Below, piece by piece: positions 1-11,476 of a stretch of 64,000 nt of DNA; within the stretch, counting starts at the first letter, position 1, and the number at the start of each line of letters is the position of its first letter. The DNA lies in assembly GCA_023846275.1 (NCBI GenBank), contig CM043868.1, positions 3,553,153 to 3,617,152 of the forward strand. Reading direction: 5' to 3'. The notes beneath the pieces are model-generated. The model did not search any database and was not told where the DNA came from. It worked only from the letters and a program-made list of their open reading frames with translations. Both the position numbers and the translations under genes were made by a program. This DNA is from Vanilla planifolia. Its lineage: Eukaryota > Streptophyta > Magnoliopsida > Asparagales > Orchidaceae.

Positions 1-1040
1 CCTTTGAGAATGATAAACCCACTTGGGTCAAAATGATATAATATAATGGGATAATATCTCAACATAGTAAGACTAGAATATCATAAACAAGTGATATAGA
101 ATGATAATTAAAATATATTTTAGTTCATAGATAATTAAGAAGGCTTAAGTCCTTCAAACAATATATTTATATAAGAGCCTACTCAGAGGTGTTATATGTT
201 CAAAATGAGAAATCCTAAGATCATCAAATAAATAAGAACTTTCCTAGAAGCTAAGGAATTACACTAATTGTAATAGAGGGGATCTCAACTAAAAAAAAAA
301 TAGTTTTATTATCCCACCTAAGTACTTACATTAATGATAAAGTGGTAAGAAACAAACTTAAATGGAGTTCATAGAAAGAAATTTTTTTTATGAATTAAGA
401 AGAAATAAAAATTTATAAGTCAAATGTTAACCATTAATTTGGAAAGCAATTATACAATAACCTTCAACGAAAAATCACTCGTGAATAAACATCGATTATA
501 TGCTTGAGGTCAGACCCCTGGGATCGATTCACTTGAGTCTATGTCCATAAGACTTAGTCAGTTAAGGTTGAATCTTCAAGACTTAGATATTAAAGACTAG
601 AGCCTCAAAACTCAGTACACAAGGCCAAACTAATAAAACCTAATTGCTCAAGGCTAGAACCTCAAGATCCAATATGTCAAGATGTAGCCTCAAAGCATAG
701 AATTCAAAACCAAACCCTTGCGAATCAATTGTTGAAGCCCAACTCTCAAGACTATGTCAATTAAGGCCAAACCCTTAAGGCCTAGTTGTTGGAAGTCAAG
801 ATACTTGAGTCCAAGCCATGTAAATAAAGGGGCACAAATTCACCTCAGGAAGGTAAATAATTATCGAGATAACTATTAGAGTTTATTGGAAATAATAATA
901 ACTCCCCCATGTATGAACCCATCCTAAAAATTAAATCATTATTGATAAAATGACAATAACTCTCTTATGAGCCACTTACCTCAAGAATTAAGTAACTAAC
1001 AAGATAACAAATATAAATCCTTAATGTTCTCAATGAAGTA
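1..1040 (+). repeat. Degenerate LTR-like repeat, right part
   Basis: No gene is visible. The segment contains the 29-bp minisatellite at about 540-815. It is followed by an AT-rich tail around 840-1,020 with a 'cttacctcaag-aattaag' stretch that resembles the tails at about 23,830-23,880 and 28,640-28,690. The order minisatellite then tail is the same as at 28,240-28,700, so this is probably another copy of that LTR-like family, cut by the window edge. Bases 1-95 also resemble 1,310-1,400 and 1,740-1,835. Family assignment is inference. Confidence 0.45.
540..815 (+). repeat. 29-bp-period degenerate minisatellite, copy 1
   Basis: About nine degenerate units of 27-30 bp follow one another. Each has a core resembling 'ctcaaggccaaaccctcaag' and a variable spacer resembling 'cctaattg'. 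Spacing was counted by hand from the recurring tcaag blocks. The same unit occurs in this orientation at 28,240-28,440 and in the opposite orientation at 46,630-46,886 and 55,733-55,810. Confidence 0.65.
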
Positions 1041-1041
1041 A

Positions 1042-1845
1042 AGTGTAACATCCAAAAAGGATAGGGAGTGAATGCTAGGTGATGTCCTAAGAATGAAATC
1101 ACTAGATAAGCAGTGGCACCAGTGCAAGAATTCTAACAGTGTAAAGATGAATTATCTCACATTAGTTACAAAGAAAAAGATTTTAATTTTTACATAACAT
1201 ATTATAGTTTTATATTATTCAAGGGAAAAACTCTCATGTATTTCATAAAAACTTTATGGTGAAACATGTCATTGGAATAGCATTTGGATGAGTAACCAAG
1301 ATAGAAAGCCATTTGAGAAGGATAAAACTTGCTAGGGTCAAGATAGGCAATCAGAGAGATAATATCCCAATATAATAAGATCAAAATATCAAACTTATGA
1401 TATCAAATGTGACATTCTACCAACCTAATATGATTTAAGAAAGAATTAAGTGGAAGTTGGTGGGCTTGTAATACAAAAAGATGATGGACAATAAATGTTA
1501 AGTAATGCCTTAAGAAAAGAATCATTGGATAAGTTGTGATTATTTTGTAATGTTTCTAAGGTGTAAGAATGAATTATCCTTTATTAACTACTCAGAGAGA
1601 GAGATATTAGTCTTTATATGAGATAACATTATTTTGAGATGTTAAGATGCCTTTTAGGACACAACCTATTTGGATCCCATGAAAATTATATATTTAAACA
1701 TGCTATAGTGAGAGTAATATTAGAATATGAGACAAAAGAGGAAGACCCTTTAGAATGGCAAATCCACTTATGGTCAAGATGGGGTAACTTAAGAGGTCAA
1801 CATCTCGACATAGTAAGATCAGGATGTCAAAAAATAGTATAACTT
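1042..1845 (+). repeat. Two tandem direct copies of an LTR-like unit
   Basis: Unit 1 starts at 1,042 with TGTAACATCC and unit 2 at about 1,408 with TGTGACATTC, both typical of plant gypsy LTR 5' ends. Downstream they share a block ending 'gaattatc-t-a-attagtta' (1,148-1,170 against 1,568-1,590). They also share a block with 'gagaa-gataaa' and 'ggtcaagat', then 'atagtaagatca' (1,313-1,390 against 1,745-1,825). Unit lengths are about 0.37 and 0.44 kb. The 67-codon open frame at 1,639-1,842 lies inside unit 2 and is not supported as a gene. Confidence 0.5.
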
Positions 1846-3324
1846 ATTTTTTTTTCTTTTTTTTTCTTTTTCATTGGCTATCCTCAACTTGTGATGAATA
1901 AACAATCTAAAATGAGAATCAAATGAGGTAAAACTTTATTCTTTAATTAGGAATCTCTTAAGCCTCATGTTTAAGAAGAGATAGAGTTCTATGCATCTCT
2001 CAACTATCTTAAGCCTTATAGCCCTGTCATTCTTTTAATACTTAGTTTTATCTATTTTATAAATAATTGAAATCTTCATGAATGCCATCACCATTCTTTC
2101 TACATTAATAATAGGGTAACTCAAAGGTGATATAGTCACTCTACTAATGGAAAACATCAAACCATTCTTCAAATTAAGTGGCTCTTTGGCTACTCTTAAA
2201 CCTCTTGAAGTTTTTCACTTAATCTTTGAAGTAGTTCAATAAGAGGTGAGCAAATTATTAGAAATAAAAATTTCAATTTTTTATAAAATATTTTAAGAAA
2301 CTATTTTCAAATAATTTTAATAAATGTAACAAATCTCTAAAAATGATATCATGTAGATTTTAATTATAATTTAAAAAATGCTAATTTTTCTTTTAATAAT
2401 AATTTTTTTAAAAAATTATAAAATAAAATAATAAATAATAATTAAAAATATACTTAAAAAATTTTTAGATAGTTCAACTTAAAACCAAGCCCATATCCAC
2501 CTCAAATAAAAGTCAGGTAAAACCAAACACTAAATATAAGTCTTTTGTCAAAAAATAGGTATACTAAACCCTTAAATAATAAAATAAATGAGATAAGATA
2601 TGATGAATTTATAATAAAATAGTAACAAAAATATTCAATAACATAAAATCAAAATTATCACCAAATAAAATTCTATGCTTGATGAAATGATTAACAAGAA
2701 ATAAGTATTTTAATTAAATCAATTAGAAATAAATAAATTAATAACTTAATTAATTTGAGAAGAAATAGAATTTTAGAAGTTTGATGACTAAAGGATACAA
2801 CAGTTTATGAAAGTGCTAATGAGAATGGGCTATTAACATATTGAATGTTGTGGCTTGAAACGTTTCTTCACATTGTATTACAATTCTTCTCTAAATTTTG
2901 TTCAAGATTTTTCTTATTTACAAACACATTCTAATAGCTAAAAATACTTATCAAAAAATTTTATTACCTATTACAACTTCCATCACTCATATTTAATTTC
3001 GAAATTCATATTTAATAAAATACTTAATGATAAAGAATCATTATTTAGGAGCCATTGGATTGAAACAATATGCAATCGTTTGATCTCAAAACTTGGATGA
3101 TCACATGGATGAAATTTGACTAGGTTATTTAAGAATAAGATTTGATTAGGATGATGAGTTTTAAATCCAAATTGAATGGATCAAGATCGATCCTATATAT
3201 GGAAGAAACATATACCATATAATCACAATGTAGCATGATTTAATGGATTATATAAATTGGCATTATAAATAGGTGGAGTAGATCAGGGTCATTTGATCAT
3301 AAAATTGCATGATCAGATGGCTTT
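1846..3324. other. No recognisable gene; AT-rich intergenic DNA
   Basis: I see no coding frame of interest, RNA gene or clear terminal repeat. The stretch is AT-rich with many A/T homopolymers. The last 250 bases are full of 'gatc' and 'tggat' words of the kind seen in old LTRs but cannot be assigned. It ends at the copia target-site duplication. Confidence 0.5.
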
Positions 3325-3329
3325 AAATA
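3325..3329. repeat. Target-site duplication, left copy (AAATA)
   Basis: The five bases AAATA directly precede the left LTR terminus (TGAAG at 3,330). They recur exactly at 12,081-12,085, directly after the right LTR terminus. Five bases is the normal target duplication of plant copia elements, and it fixes both ends of the insertion. Confidence 0.9.
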
Positions 3330-5141
3330 TGAAGTGTTTCGTGCAAAAGAAATCCTACAAGAGGGGGGGGGGTGAATTGTGTATTTAAAAATTTTTATAA
3401 CTTTCGAAATTAAAACTTAAAAGTTTTAAGCACGAATAAAGAAATTTGAACACAAAAGTTTTTAGGTGGTTCGACTCAAAACCGAGTCTACATCTTCCCC
3501 CAACTGGTGTTGGGAAAAATCCACTAAATGCACCAATTACAAGTGAGATTTTTCGTACGGTTCACCTCAAACCTACTTGGGATTTTTACTACGGCTAATC
3601 CCAAACCTACTTGTGTTTTTCTCCGGGCTCAACTCAAACCCGGGGCTTTAGCAATACTGCCGGGATGCCCTTACCCCAAAATGAAAATACAACGATTGGC
3701 AAAAAGAACTTAGGAGAAATAAGAGAAAAGGGAGGCACACACAATTGAAAAATTAGAAGGATAGAAATGAGAAAAATTAAATCATGAACCTCTGATTTCA
3801 AGCGCCTTGTTGTAGTTTTCCTTTTGAGCTTGAAGGCACCATTTTTGCTTGTGATTGCTCGAATTCGAGATCTGAAATCTTTAAAAGAATTTAGCAAAGG
3901 TAAACTAAATAAATCTTAATTCTTCCTTATTTATAGAGCTTAAAATTGAGCTCAAAAACAAACCTTCAACGGCTCCTAAAAAAAACTAACTGTTTGGGCA
4001 ACGGACGGAAAGTAGCCATCGTCCGTTCTGGGCCCAAAATCGAACGGCGCTGAACAAATTTACGAAACAGCCGTTCGATTTTGATCTGGAGCGTTGTATC
4101 CGCGTGCTGAACGAACGGCGTCGATTAAACTCTCGAAACAACCGTTCGATTTCAATCTCGTGCATTGGATCTGGGCGAGATTGATCTGCACCTTTGGATC
4201 CTGTCGAAGTTATAAGGTGGGATTTTTAGTCCCACACTACAAAACTAAAGTCGGCACACTGCTTTATAAGGAATTTACACTGTTTAATTCTCAAGCCTCT
4301 GTGGGGCTGGCTCCCCCCTTCCTTGACCGGGATTTCATCATCTGGTCGGGTTGACTTGACCATGCACTGTTCATTGACCGTTGATGGTCGCTATAGTTTG
4401 ACCTATCCGAGCTCCTCTCTGTGGGCTTTGGGTGGGCTTGGCTTAGCCAAGCACTGTTCATTTGACCGTTGACAACCGCTGCAGTTTGACCTCGTCGTGC
4501 TCCTCTCGACGGGCTTTGGGCGGTCTTGGCTCACCCTTTTTGGGTCAACCAATTTTTAATTTCTAAAAGATCTAGACGGGCTAATTGCATGACAGGTTGG
4601 CCCGCCCAGTGCTACAGTGAATTTTCCCGAGACTTAAGCTGTTTTAAGGTTGATTGGAACAATTTTTGTGCTAAAATTTTAAATATAAGTGTACCAAAAT
4701 AATTTTATATTATCATAGTATTATAAGTTTTTCTAAATGACTATGAAAAGAGATTTATGAAAAATAATTCCTAAATAATTTTAAAAAATCAAATACCAAT
4801 GTCTATACTTTTTGTTAATAAAGCTTGGCCCAAAAATAAAAATTCAATAATTATTAATTTTATAATATTTTTAAATATTAATACTACTAGTGTGTCTCAT
4901 AATCTCAAAAATTGGATATCTCAATTTCAAGAAAATTAATAAAAACTCAAATATGAAAATTCTAGTACATGTCTCAAATTTCCTTGAAGTATGCCATGGT
5001 TTCAAGGTCCTTAGAGACCACTATTTTAGACATGTGAAATACATGGCTTGATTTAATTAAATATTAACAATTTTACTTAAAATCAAGCTTAAATAAAATA
5101 TAAACATTTATGCTTGACTCATCAAACACAAGGGTGTAATA
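3330..5141 (-). repeat. Copia 3' LTR (1,812 bp)
   Basis: It matches 10,275-12,080 over its whole length. The minus-strand start, expected to be TGTTACACCC, reads TATTACACCC here, so the terminal TG has decayed; the other end keeps CA (TG at 3,330-3,331 on the plus strand). It contains a 10-base G run (3,363-3,372), an 87-bp tandem duplication and a GC-rich, CpG-containing middle (about 3,960-4,620) that stands out against the AT-rich surroundings. In the stretch about 3,960-4,130, more than 20 differences from the other LTR can be counted, many of them C/T or G/A. Confidence 0.93.
4364..4537 (-). repeat. 87-bp tandem duplication inside the 3' LTR
   Basis: Two units starting 'gcactgttcatt' at 4,364 and 4,451 run through 'ccgctgcagtttgacct', 'gctcctctc' and 'gggctttgggcgg'. 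The distance is 87 bases. The right LTR has the same arrangement with the same spacing (11,303 and 11,390), so the duplication was present before insertion. Confidence 0.8.
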
Positions 5142-5155
5142 ATCTCCCCCTTTTG
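5142..5155 (-). other. Polypurine tract of the copia element
   Basis: On the minus strand the bases directly before the 3' LTR read TCAAAAGGGGGAGA, the usual plus-strand priming site for copia reverse transcription. A second purine run (AAAGGGGGAGAA on the minus strand) lies at about 5,292-5,303, just after the pol stop codon. I have seen this doubled arrangement described for the same lineage, but that part is from memory. Confidence 0.8.
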
Positions 5156-5327
5156 ATGATGACAAGACATAAATGTTTTAAATCTATAAAAAAATGATAA
5201 AATGAATAAAAATAAACTTTTAAAAAGAGAAATCTTAATGAGGAGATTAATAATTATCATGCTCAATTATCATCCCCCTAACTCCTAACTATTCTCCCCC
5301 TTTGACACCATCAAAAGGGAGTTAACC

Positions 5328-8300
5328 CTAAGCAATGTCTAAAATTCCTAATTGTTCTCTCAATGTTTGAAATTGGTCCGATGGTAAGGGTTTGGTAAAC
5401 ATGTCAGCCAATTCAAGCTTAGTAGGAACATACTCTAATTCTACTAATCCTTTGGCTACTTGGTCTCTAATAAAGTGATATTTAACATCTATGTGCTTAG
5501 TCCTAGAATGATGAACTTGATTCTTGGCTAATGCTAATGCACTAGTATTATCAATTTTAATAGGTATATGTGTGACTTCTAAACCATAGTTTTAAAGTTG
5601 TTGTCTTAATCATAGTACTTGAGCAACACAACTTCCAACTGCAACATATTCAGCTTCTGTTGTTGACAATGCTATACAATTTTGTTTTTTGCTTGACCAT
5701 GAAACAAGACAATGTCCCAAGAATTGATATGTCCCTGATGTGCTCTTCCTATCCACTTTAGCTCCTCCAAAATCTGAATCTGTATAGCCAATGAGTTCAC
5801 AAGAAAGGTCATTTCTAGGATACCATAATCCTAGAGTCATAATTCCCTTCAAATATTTGAAGATTGCTCTAACAGCTTTTAAGTGACTTTCCTTTGGGTT
5901 TGCTTGGAACCTAGCAAATAATCCAACACTAAATAGAATGTCGGGCCTACTAGCTGTAAGGTATAATAAGGATCCTATAAGTCCTCTATAAAGTTTTTGG
6001 TCTATGGTTTTCCCTTGTTCATCTAGGTCTAATTGAATAGATTGATTTATGGGAACTTTTCTAGGTTTCATATTTTCATAACCATATTTCTTAAACATTT
6101 TTTTCAAATATTTTGTTTGAGAAATAAAAATACCATCTTTTAGTTGTCTTATTTGCAATCCTAAGAAAAACGTTAGCTCACCCATCATGCTCATTTCAAA
6201 TTCTTTAGTCATAAGATCTCCAAATTCTCTACACATTTCTTCTTTTGTACTACCAAAAATAATATCATCAACATAAATCTGAATAATTAATAAATCATCT
6301 CCTAAAGGCTTTACAAATAATGTAGTATCTGATTTACCCTTTTTAAAGCCACTTTCTACTAGGTAATTACTCAACCTATGGTACCATGCACGTGGAGCTT
6401 GCTTAAGGTCGTAAAGAGCTTTCTTAAGCTTGTAGACATAATTATCTTGTGTATGATTTTCAAAACCTGAGCACATCCTCTTCTATTATTCCATTTAAGA
6501 AAGCACTTTTTACATCCATTTGAAACAATCTAAAATTCTTATAACATGAATATGCTAGCAGTAATCTAATTGCTTCTAACCTAGCTACGGGTGCAAATGA
6601 ATCCTCAAAATCAATACCTTCTATTTGACTATATCCCTTAGCAACAAGTCTAGCCTTATTCCTAATTATTATACCATTTTCATCTAATTTATTTTTATAG
6701 ACCCATCTAGTACCAATTACTTGTTGATCACTAGGTCTTGGTACTAATTCCCAAACTTGATTTCTTTCAAATTGGTCTAACTCTTCATTCATAGCTTGAA
6801 CCCAATAATCATCCACAAGGGCTTCTTCTATAGAACTGGGTTCAAAAAATGACACAAAGGCACTATGATCTATATCTCTAATTGAAGCTCTAGTCTTCAC
6901 TCCTTGGTTCACATCTCTTATAATCAAATCCTTTGGATGTGAGGTTGCAAATTTCCATCCTTTAGATAAATTATTTTCTTTTTCTTTTTCTTTTTCTATT
7001 TCTAGATTTTCTATTTTTTCTTTATTTAAATCTAGATTCTTTACTAATTCTATTTTATCTTCTAAATGCTTTTCACTAACTAGTTGAATCGTCTCATCAA
7101 ACACAACATGCATTTTTTCTTCTATTTTATGTGATTCTTGATTAAAAACTCTATATGCTTTTTTAATTGATGAATACCCTAAAAAGATTCCTACACTTGC
7201 CTTCTCATCAAACTTTCCTAAGTTTGCTCTCTCATTTTTAAGAATAGTGCACTTACAACCAAAAACATGAAAATAACTAAGATTTGGTTTCTTCTTCCTT
7301 AGCAATTCATAAGGAGTTTTCTTCAACTTTGGTCTCAAATTAACCCTATTTATGATGTAACACGCTATGCTAATAGCTTCGGCCCAAAAATATTTGGGTA
7401 AGTTATATTCGGCTAACATGGTTCTACCCATCTCAACTAATGTTCTATTCTTTCTTTCTACAATGCCATTTTGTTGTGGTGTATATGGGCATGTGAATTG
7501 ATGTTTGATTCTTTTCTCTTTACAAAACTCACTAAAATATTCATTCTTAAATTCACTCCCATTATCACTTTGCATACAAATTAATTTTAGATTATGTTGT
7601 CTTTCTAACTCTCTATTCAAATCTTCAAACTTCTCAAAGGCTTCATTTTTATGTCTAAGAAAAAACACCCAAGTATATCTAGAAAAATCATCAATTATAA
7701 CAAATCCGTATTGTTTTCCTCCTAAACTTAAAGGTTGTATTGGACCAAAAAGATCTAAGTAGATTTTTTCTAAAGGTCTACTAGTTGTTAATTCATTTTG
7801 AGATTTGAAAGAGGATTTAACTTATTTTCCCTTTTGGCAAGATTCACACAACTCCCAATTTGACTTGCTTGGTTTTGGAAGGCCTCTAACTACATCTAAT
7901 TTTGAAATCTTCTTCAAGGTAGAGTATCCCACATGGCCTAATCTTCTATGCCATAATGAATTCTCATTAGATTGGGTCACTAGGCATTCCAAACCACTAG
8001 CTTCTAGTTGTCCAAAACTAATTACATATGTATCACATTTTCTTTTACCTATAAGTAGTTCAAAATTATTTTTCATGATTTTGCAAGATTTTGTATTAAA
8101 AACAATATCAAATCCATTATCACAAAGTTGACTAATACTAATCAAATTAAATTCTAAGCCTTCTACTAAAAATACATTTGAAAGGGTAAAGTTTTTCGTA
8201 CCTACATCTCCAATTCCAATTATTCTTTTCTTTATGTTGTCTCCTAGGGTCACCTTCCTATTTGGACCCGATCTCAATGATTTGAATTTACTTTTGTCTC

Positions 8301-8370
8301 TAGTCATGTGTCTTGAGCATCCACTATCCAATACCCAAGATGTGGATTTCGATTTTCTCCTTGGTTTTGA
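5328..8370 (-). pseudogene. pol: Copia pol: protease, integrase, RT, RNase H (inactivated)
   Basis: Domains in minus-strand order follow. Aspartic protease: LDSGCSRHMT near 8,330. GAG-pre-integrase/zinc region: HRRLGH near 7,890 and CESCQKG near 7,830. Integrase catalytic core: IDDFSRYTW near 7,700, SDNGSEF near 7,560, [10 protein letters not shown] near 7,460. RT: RWVYKNK near 6,700, [22 protein letters not shown] near 6,500, then YVDDIIFG near 6,270. RNase H: YTDSDFGGAKVDRKSTSG near 5,780, STTEAEYVA, and a tail with KHIDVKYHF near 5,490. The stop at 5,328 follows a normal copia C-terminus. Breaks: in-frame stop at 7,822-7,824; small deletion with frameshift near 6,470 between AFLNG and the following PGF-type region; stops at 5,607-5,609 and about 5,592. 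The protein would have been fused in frame with gag. Confidence 0.93.
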
Positions 8371-8499
8371 TTGTATGAGGTATAAAATTTAAATTAGAAA
8401 GTATACCACTAAATGAAATCATCAATTTAAGTTTTCTAAATATCCTACACCTATCCTAGAATGTCTCCAAATATTTTGGAGACCTTTTCTTCTAGTCTT

Positions 8500-10169
8500 C
8501 TAAGTCCTGCTCTTAGGAAACCAAGAAAACTTAGGTTGAACCCTAAATGGTACTTGCATGTTCTCCTTTTTAACAATCCATTTAACATTTTGTGTTTGTG
8601 TATACATATTTCTTCTAAAGAAGCAATCTTTCATAGTATGTGCAGGTTTACAACAATAAAAACAAATGATGTTTGATGACCTAGGCATGCTCAAATATCT
8701 AAGTTTTTTGAAATTGAGAGCATGTGAATGATAATAAGCATTTGAAACATGTGTAGTTTTATTTACTCTAGCATGCTCAAAAGATTGTATTTTTTCTTTT
8801 AAAACTGAAATATCATGCTTCAAAGAAGTATTTTCAATGATAAGAGATGCCTTTTCTTCACATATATGTTGATTTTCTAATTTTTTCCTTTCATCTTCTT
8901 TCATGACAAAATCAAGCAATTCAAACTTTTCTTTGTAGCTCCTTTTTAATTTTTTATGTGCACTCATTAAGGAAGTTAATGCATTCATAATTTTAATGTA
9001 ATTATTTTCAAGAGTATCTCTTGTCCAAGAGCTTGCCTCATTTTCTTCTTCTTCTTCACTTGAAGATGATGAGGATGCCTCGTTTGCCATAAAACAAATC
9101 ATTCCTTCTTCTCCTCTACTTGAGCTTGAAATGTCTGAATCTTCGGAGGCACTCCATGTAGTTTGAAATGCTTTATTTTTCTTCAAGCTCTTCTTCTTCT
9201 TTTCTCCCTCCTTCATATGTTTGTCTTTGAATTTTGGACATTCCGATTTAATATGACTGGTTGACCACACTCAAAACAAGTTGGTGGCCTCTTCCTCTCT
9301 TTATTGCTTTTCTTCTTCCATTTCCTATTAAGAAAGCTCTTTGTCAAATTTTTAGCTAAACCATTAACATGGAAACTTACCTCATCCTCTAAATCCGTGG
9401 AGGAGGTGGAAGTGGAATCTGAATTGCTTTTGGTGGCTTTGAAAGCCATTGGTTTTTCCTTTCTTCTTTCATACTTTAACTTGCTTGTAGAAGCCTCTTC
9501 TGTAAGTCTCCTTGACATTTCTATTTCGGCGATAAGAAGTTTCCCAAGGAGTTCATCCAATGAAAGTTTGCTAAGATCCTTAGCGGCTTTAATAGCTGTT
9601 TCAAGTGGATCAAATTCCTTTGGAAGGATTCTCAAAATTTTCCTAATAAGGTCATCATTTGAGAATGCCCTCCGAAGGTTTGCCAATCCATTTGTAATAT
9701 CATTAAATCTCAAAAACATGCTCTTAATACTTTCATTGGGATTCATTCTAAAAAGTTTGTAGTCATGGGTGAGGATATAGATCTTAGTTTCTTTCACTTG
9801 TGAGGTACCTTCATAAGTTACTTCGAGTTTTTTCCATACCTCAAAAGCCGTATGCAAATTCATAATTTGTGTAAACTCACTAGGAGAAATTCTACAATGA
9901 AGATAGTTCAACGCCCTAGCATTTAATTGATCCAATCTTTTGTGCTCAACATTAAGCTCACTAAAGGGCTTGACTTCATCAGTAGAAGAATCTCTAGGAA
10001 GTTCACAAGGCTTCGTCATGACTTCCCATAATTTCAAATCAATAGATTGAATGAAAATTCTAAAATGATTTTTCCAATATAAGTAAAATTCTCCTTTAAA
10101 TAATGGAGGTCAATTTGAAGAAAAACCTTCACATAAGGTTGCAATCATTTCAACCAAAGAGGAAGCCAT
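8500..10169 (-). pseudogene. gag: Copia gag (inactivated)
   Basis: An ATG at 10,167-10,169 opens a frame beginning M-A-S-S-L-V-E that is cut after 19 codons by TGA at 10,110-10,112. The same frame then resumes with LYWKNHFRIFIQ and a UBN2-type capsid domain (KLEVTYEGTSQVKE near 9,820; MFLRFNDITNGL near 9,700). The first zinc knuckle starts CFECG near 9,275, but a one-base loss at about 9,256-9,258 shifts the frame inside the motif; the remaining residues (SHIKSECP) are read in another frame. A serine/glutamate-rich stretch and a coiled region follow. A second knuckle, CFYCCKPAHTMKDC, lies near 8,640. The frame ends with TAG at 8,500; a TAA at 8,389-8,391 also separates it from protease, which is in the same frame. 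Confidence 0.9.
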
Positions 10170-10260
10170 ACAAAATCACAAAAAAAAAATTGTGAGAAAG
10201 CCTTCACTTAGGACAAGAGGATCTCCCACGTGATGTTACTCACGTAATTTGGGGTTCCTT

Positions 10261-10272
10261 GCTCTGATACCA
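10261..10272 (-). other. Primer-binding site for initiator tRNA-Met
   Basis: On the minus strand the sequence is TGGTATCAGAGC, two bases after the CA terminus of the 5' LTR. It is the complement of the 3' end of plant initiator tRNA-Met, the normal primer of copia minus-strand synthesis. It is intact. Confidence 0.92.
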
Positions 10273-10863
10273 ATTGAAGTGTTTCTTGCTAAGGAAATCC
10301 TACAAGAGGGGGGGGGGTGAATTGTGTATTTAAAAATTTTTATAACTTTTGAAATTAAAACTTAAAAGTTTTAAGCACGAATAAAGAAATTTGAACACAA
10401 AAGTTTTTAGGTTGTTCGACTCAAAACCGAGTCTACGTCCTCCCCCAACCGGTGTTGGGAAAAATCCACTAAATGCACCAATTACAAGTGAGGTTTTTCG
10501 TACGGTTCACCTCAAACCTACTTGGGATTTTTACTACGGCTAATCCCAAACCTACTTGAGTTTTTCTCCGGGCTCAACTCAAACCCGGGACTTTAGCAAT
10601 ACTGTCGGGATGCCCTTACCCCAAAATGAAAATACAACTATTGGCAAAAAAAACTTAGGAGAAATAGGAGAAAAGGGAGGCACACACAATTGAAAAATTA
10701 GAAGGATAGAAATGAGAAAAATTGAATCATGAACCTCTGATTTCAAGCGCCTTGTTGCAGTTTTCCTTTTGAGCTTGAAGGCACCGTTTTTGCTTGTAAT
10801 TGTGGAGATCTGAAATCTTTGAAAGAATTTAGCAAAGGTAAACTAAATAAATCTTAATTCTTT

Positions 10864-10873
10864 CCTTTTTATA
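10864..10873 (-). promoter_or_regulatory. Probable TATA box of the 5' LTR
   Basis: On the minus strand TATAAAAAGG lies about 1.2 kb into the LTR; the 3' LTR has TATAAATAAGG in the same place (about 3,925-3,935). Transcription would start some 30 bases further on, near 10,840, giving a U3 of about 1.2 kb and R+U5 of about 0.57 kb. This is position-based inference only. Confidence 0.5.
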
Positions 10874-11302
10874 GAGCTTAAAATTGAGCTCAAAAACAAA
10901 CCTTCAATGGCTCTTAAAAAAAAACTAGCCATTTGGGCAATTGACGGAAAGCAGCCACCGTCCGTTCCGGGCCCAAAATCGAATGGCGCTGATCAAATTT
11001 AAGAAAAAGCCATTCGATTTATATCTGGAGCGTTGTATCCGCGGGCTGAACGAACGACGTCAGTTAAACTCGCGAAACAGCCGTTCGATTTCAATCTCGC
11101 GCGTTGGATCTAGGCGAGCTTGATCTGCACCTTTGGATCCTGTCGAAGTTATAAGGTGGGAGTTTTAGTCCCACACTGCAGAACTAAAGTCGGTGCACCG
11201 CTTTATAAGGAATTTGCACTGTTTAATTCTCGAGCCTCTGTGGGGCTGGCTCCCCCCTTCCTTGATCGGGATTTCATCACCTGGTCGGGTTGGCTTGACC
11301 AT

Positions 11303-11476
11303 GCACTGTTCATTGACCGTTGACCATCGCTGTAGTTTGACCTAGCCGAGCTCCTCTCTGTGGGCTTTGGGCGGGCTTGGCTTAGCCAAGCACTGTTCAT
11401 TTGACCGTTGACCACCGCTGTAGTTTGACCTCGCAGTGCTCCTCTCGGCGGGCTTTGGGTGGTCTTGGCTCACCCT
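11303..11476 (-). repeat. 87-bp tandem duplication inside the 5' LTR
   Basis: Same structure as at 4,364-4,537, with units starting at 11,303 and 11,390. Presence in both LTRs shows that it belongs to the source element and did not arise after insertion. Confidence 0.8.

Noticed and set aside
505..530. tRNA-like 'gggatcgattc' B-box phrase
   Set aside because: No A box, anticodon arm or acceptor stem could be built around it.
4094..4354. 86-codon plus-strand open frame in the GC-rich part of the copia LTR (also 11,120-11,323)
   Set aside because: It lies antisense within the LTR, is not kept at the same length in the second LTR, and has no recognisable domain.
7505..8131. Plus-strand frames of 85 and 108 codons
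   Set aside because: Antisense to copia integrase and the pre-integrase region, which show clear catalytic motifs on the minus strand.
9304..9762. 152-codon plus-strand open frame
   Set aside because: Exact antisense shadow of the copia gag capsid region; composition is Leu/Ser-rich, as expected for a reversed Lys/Glu-rich gene.
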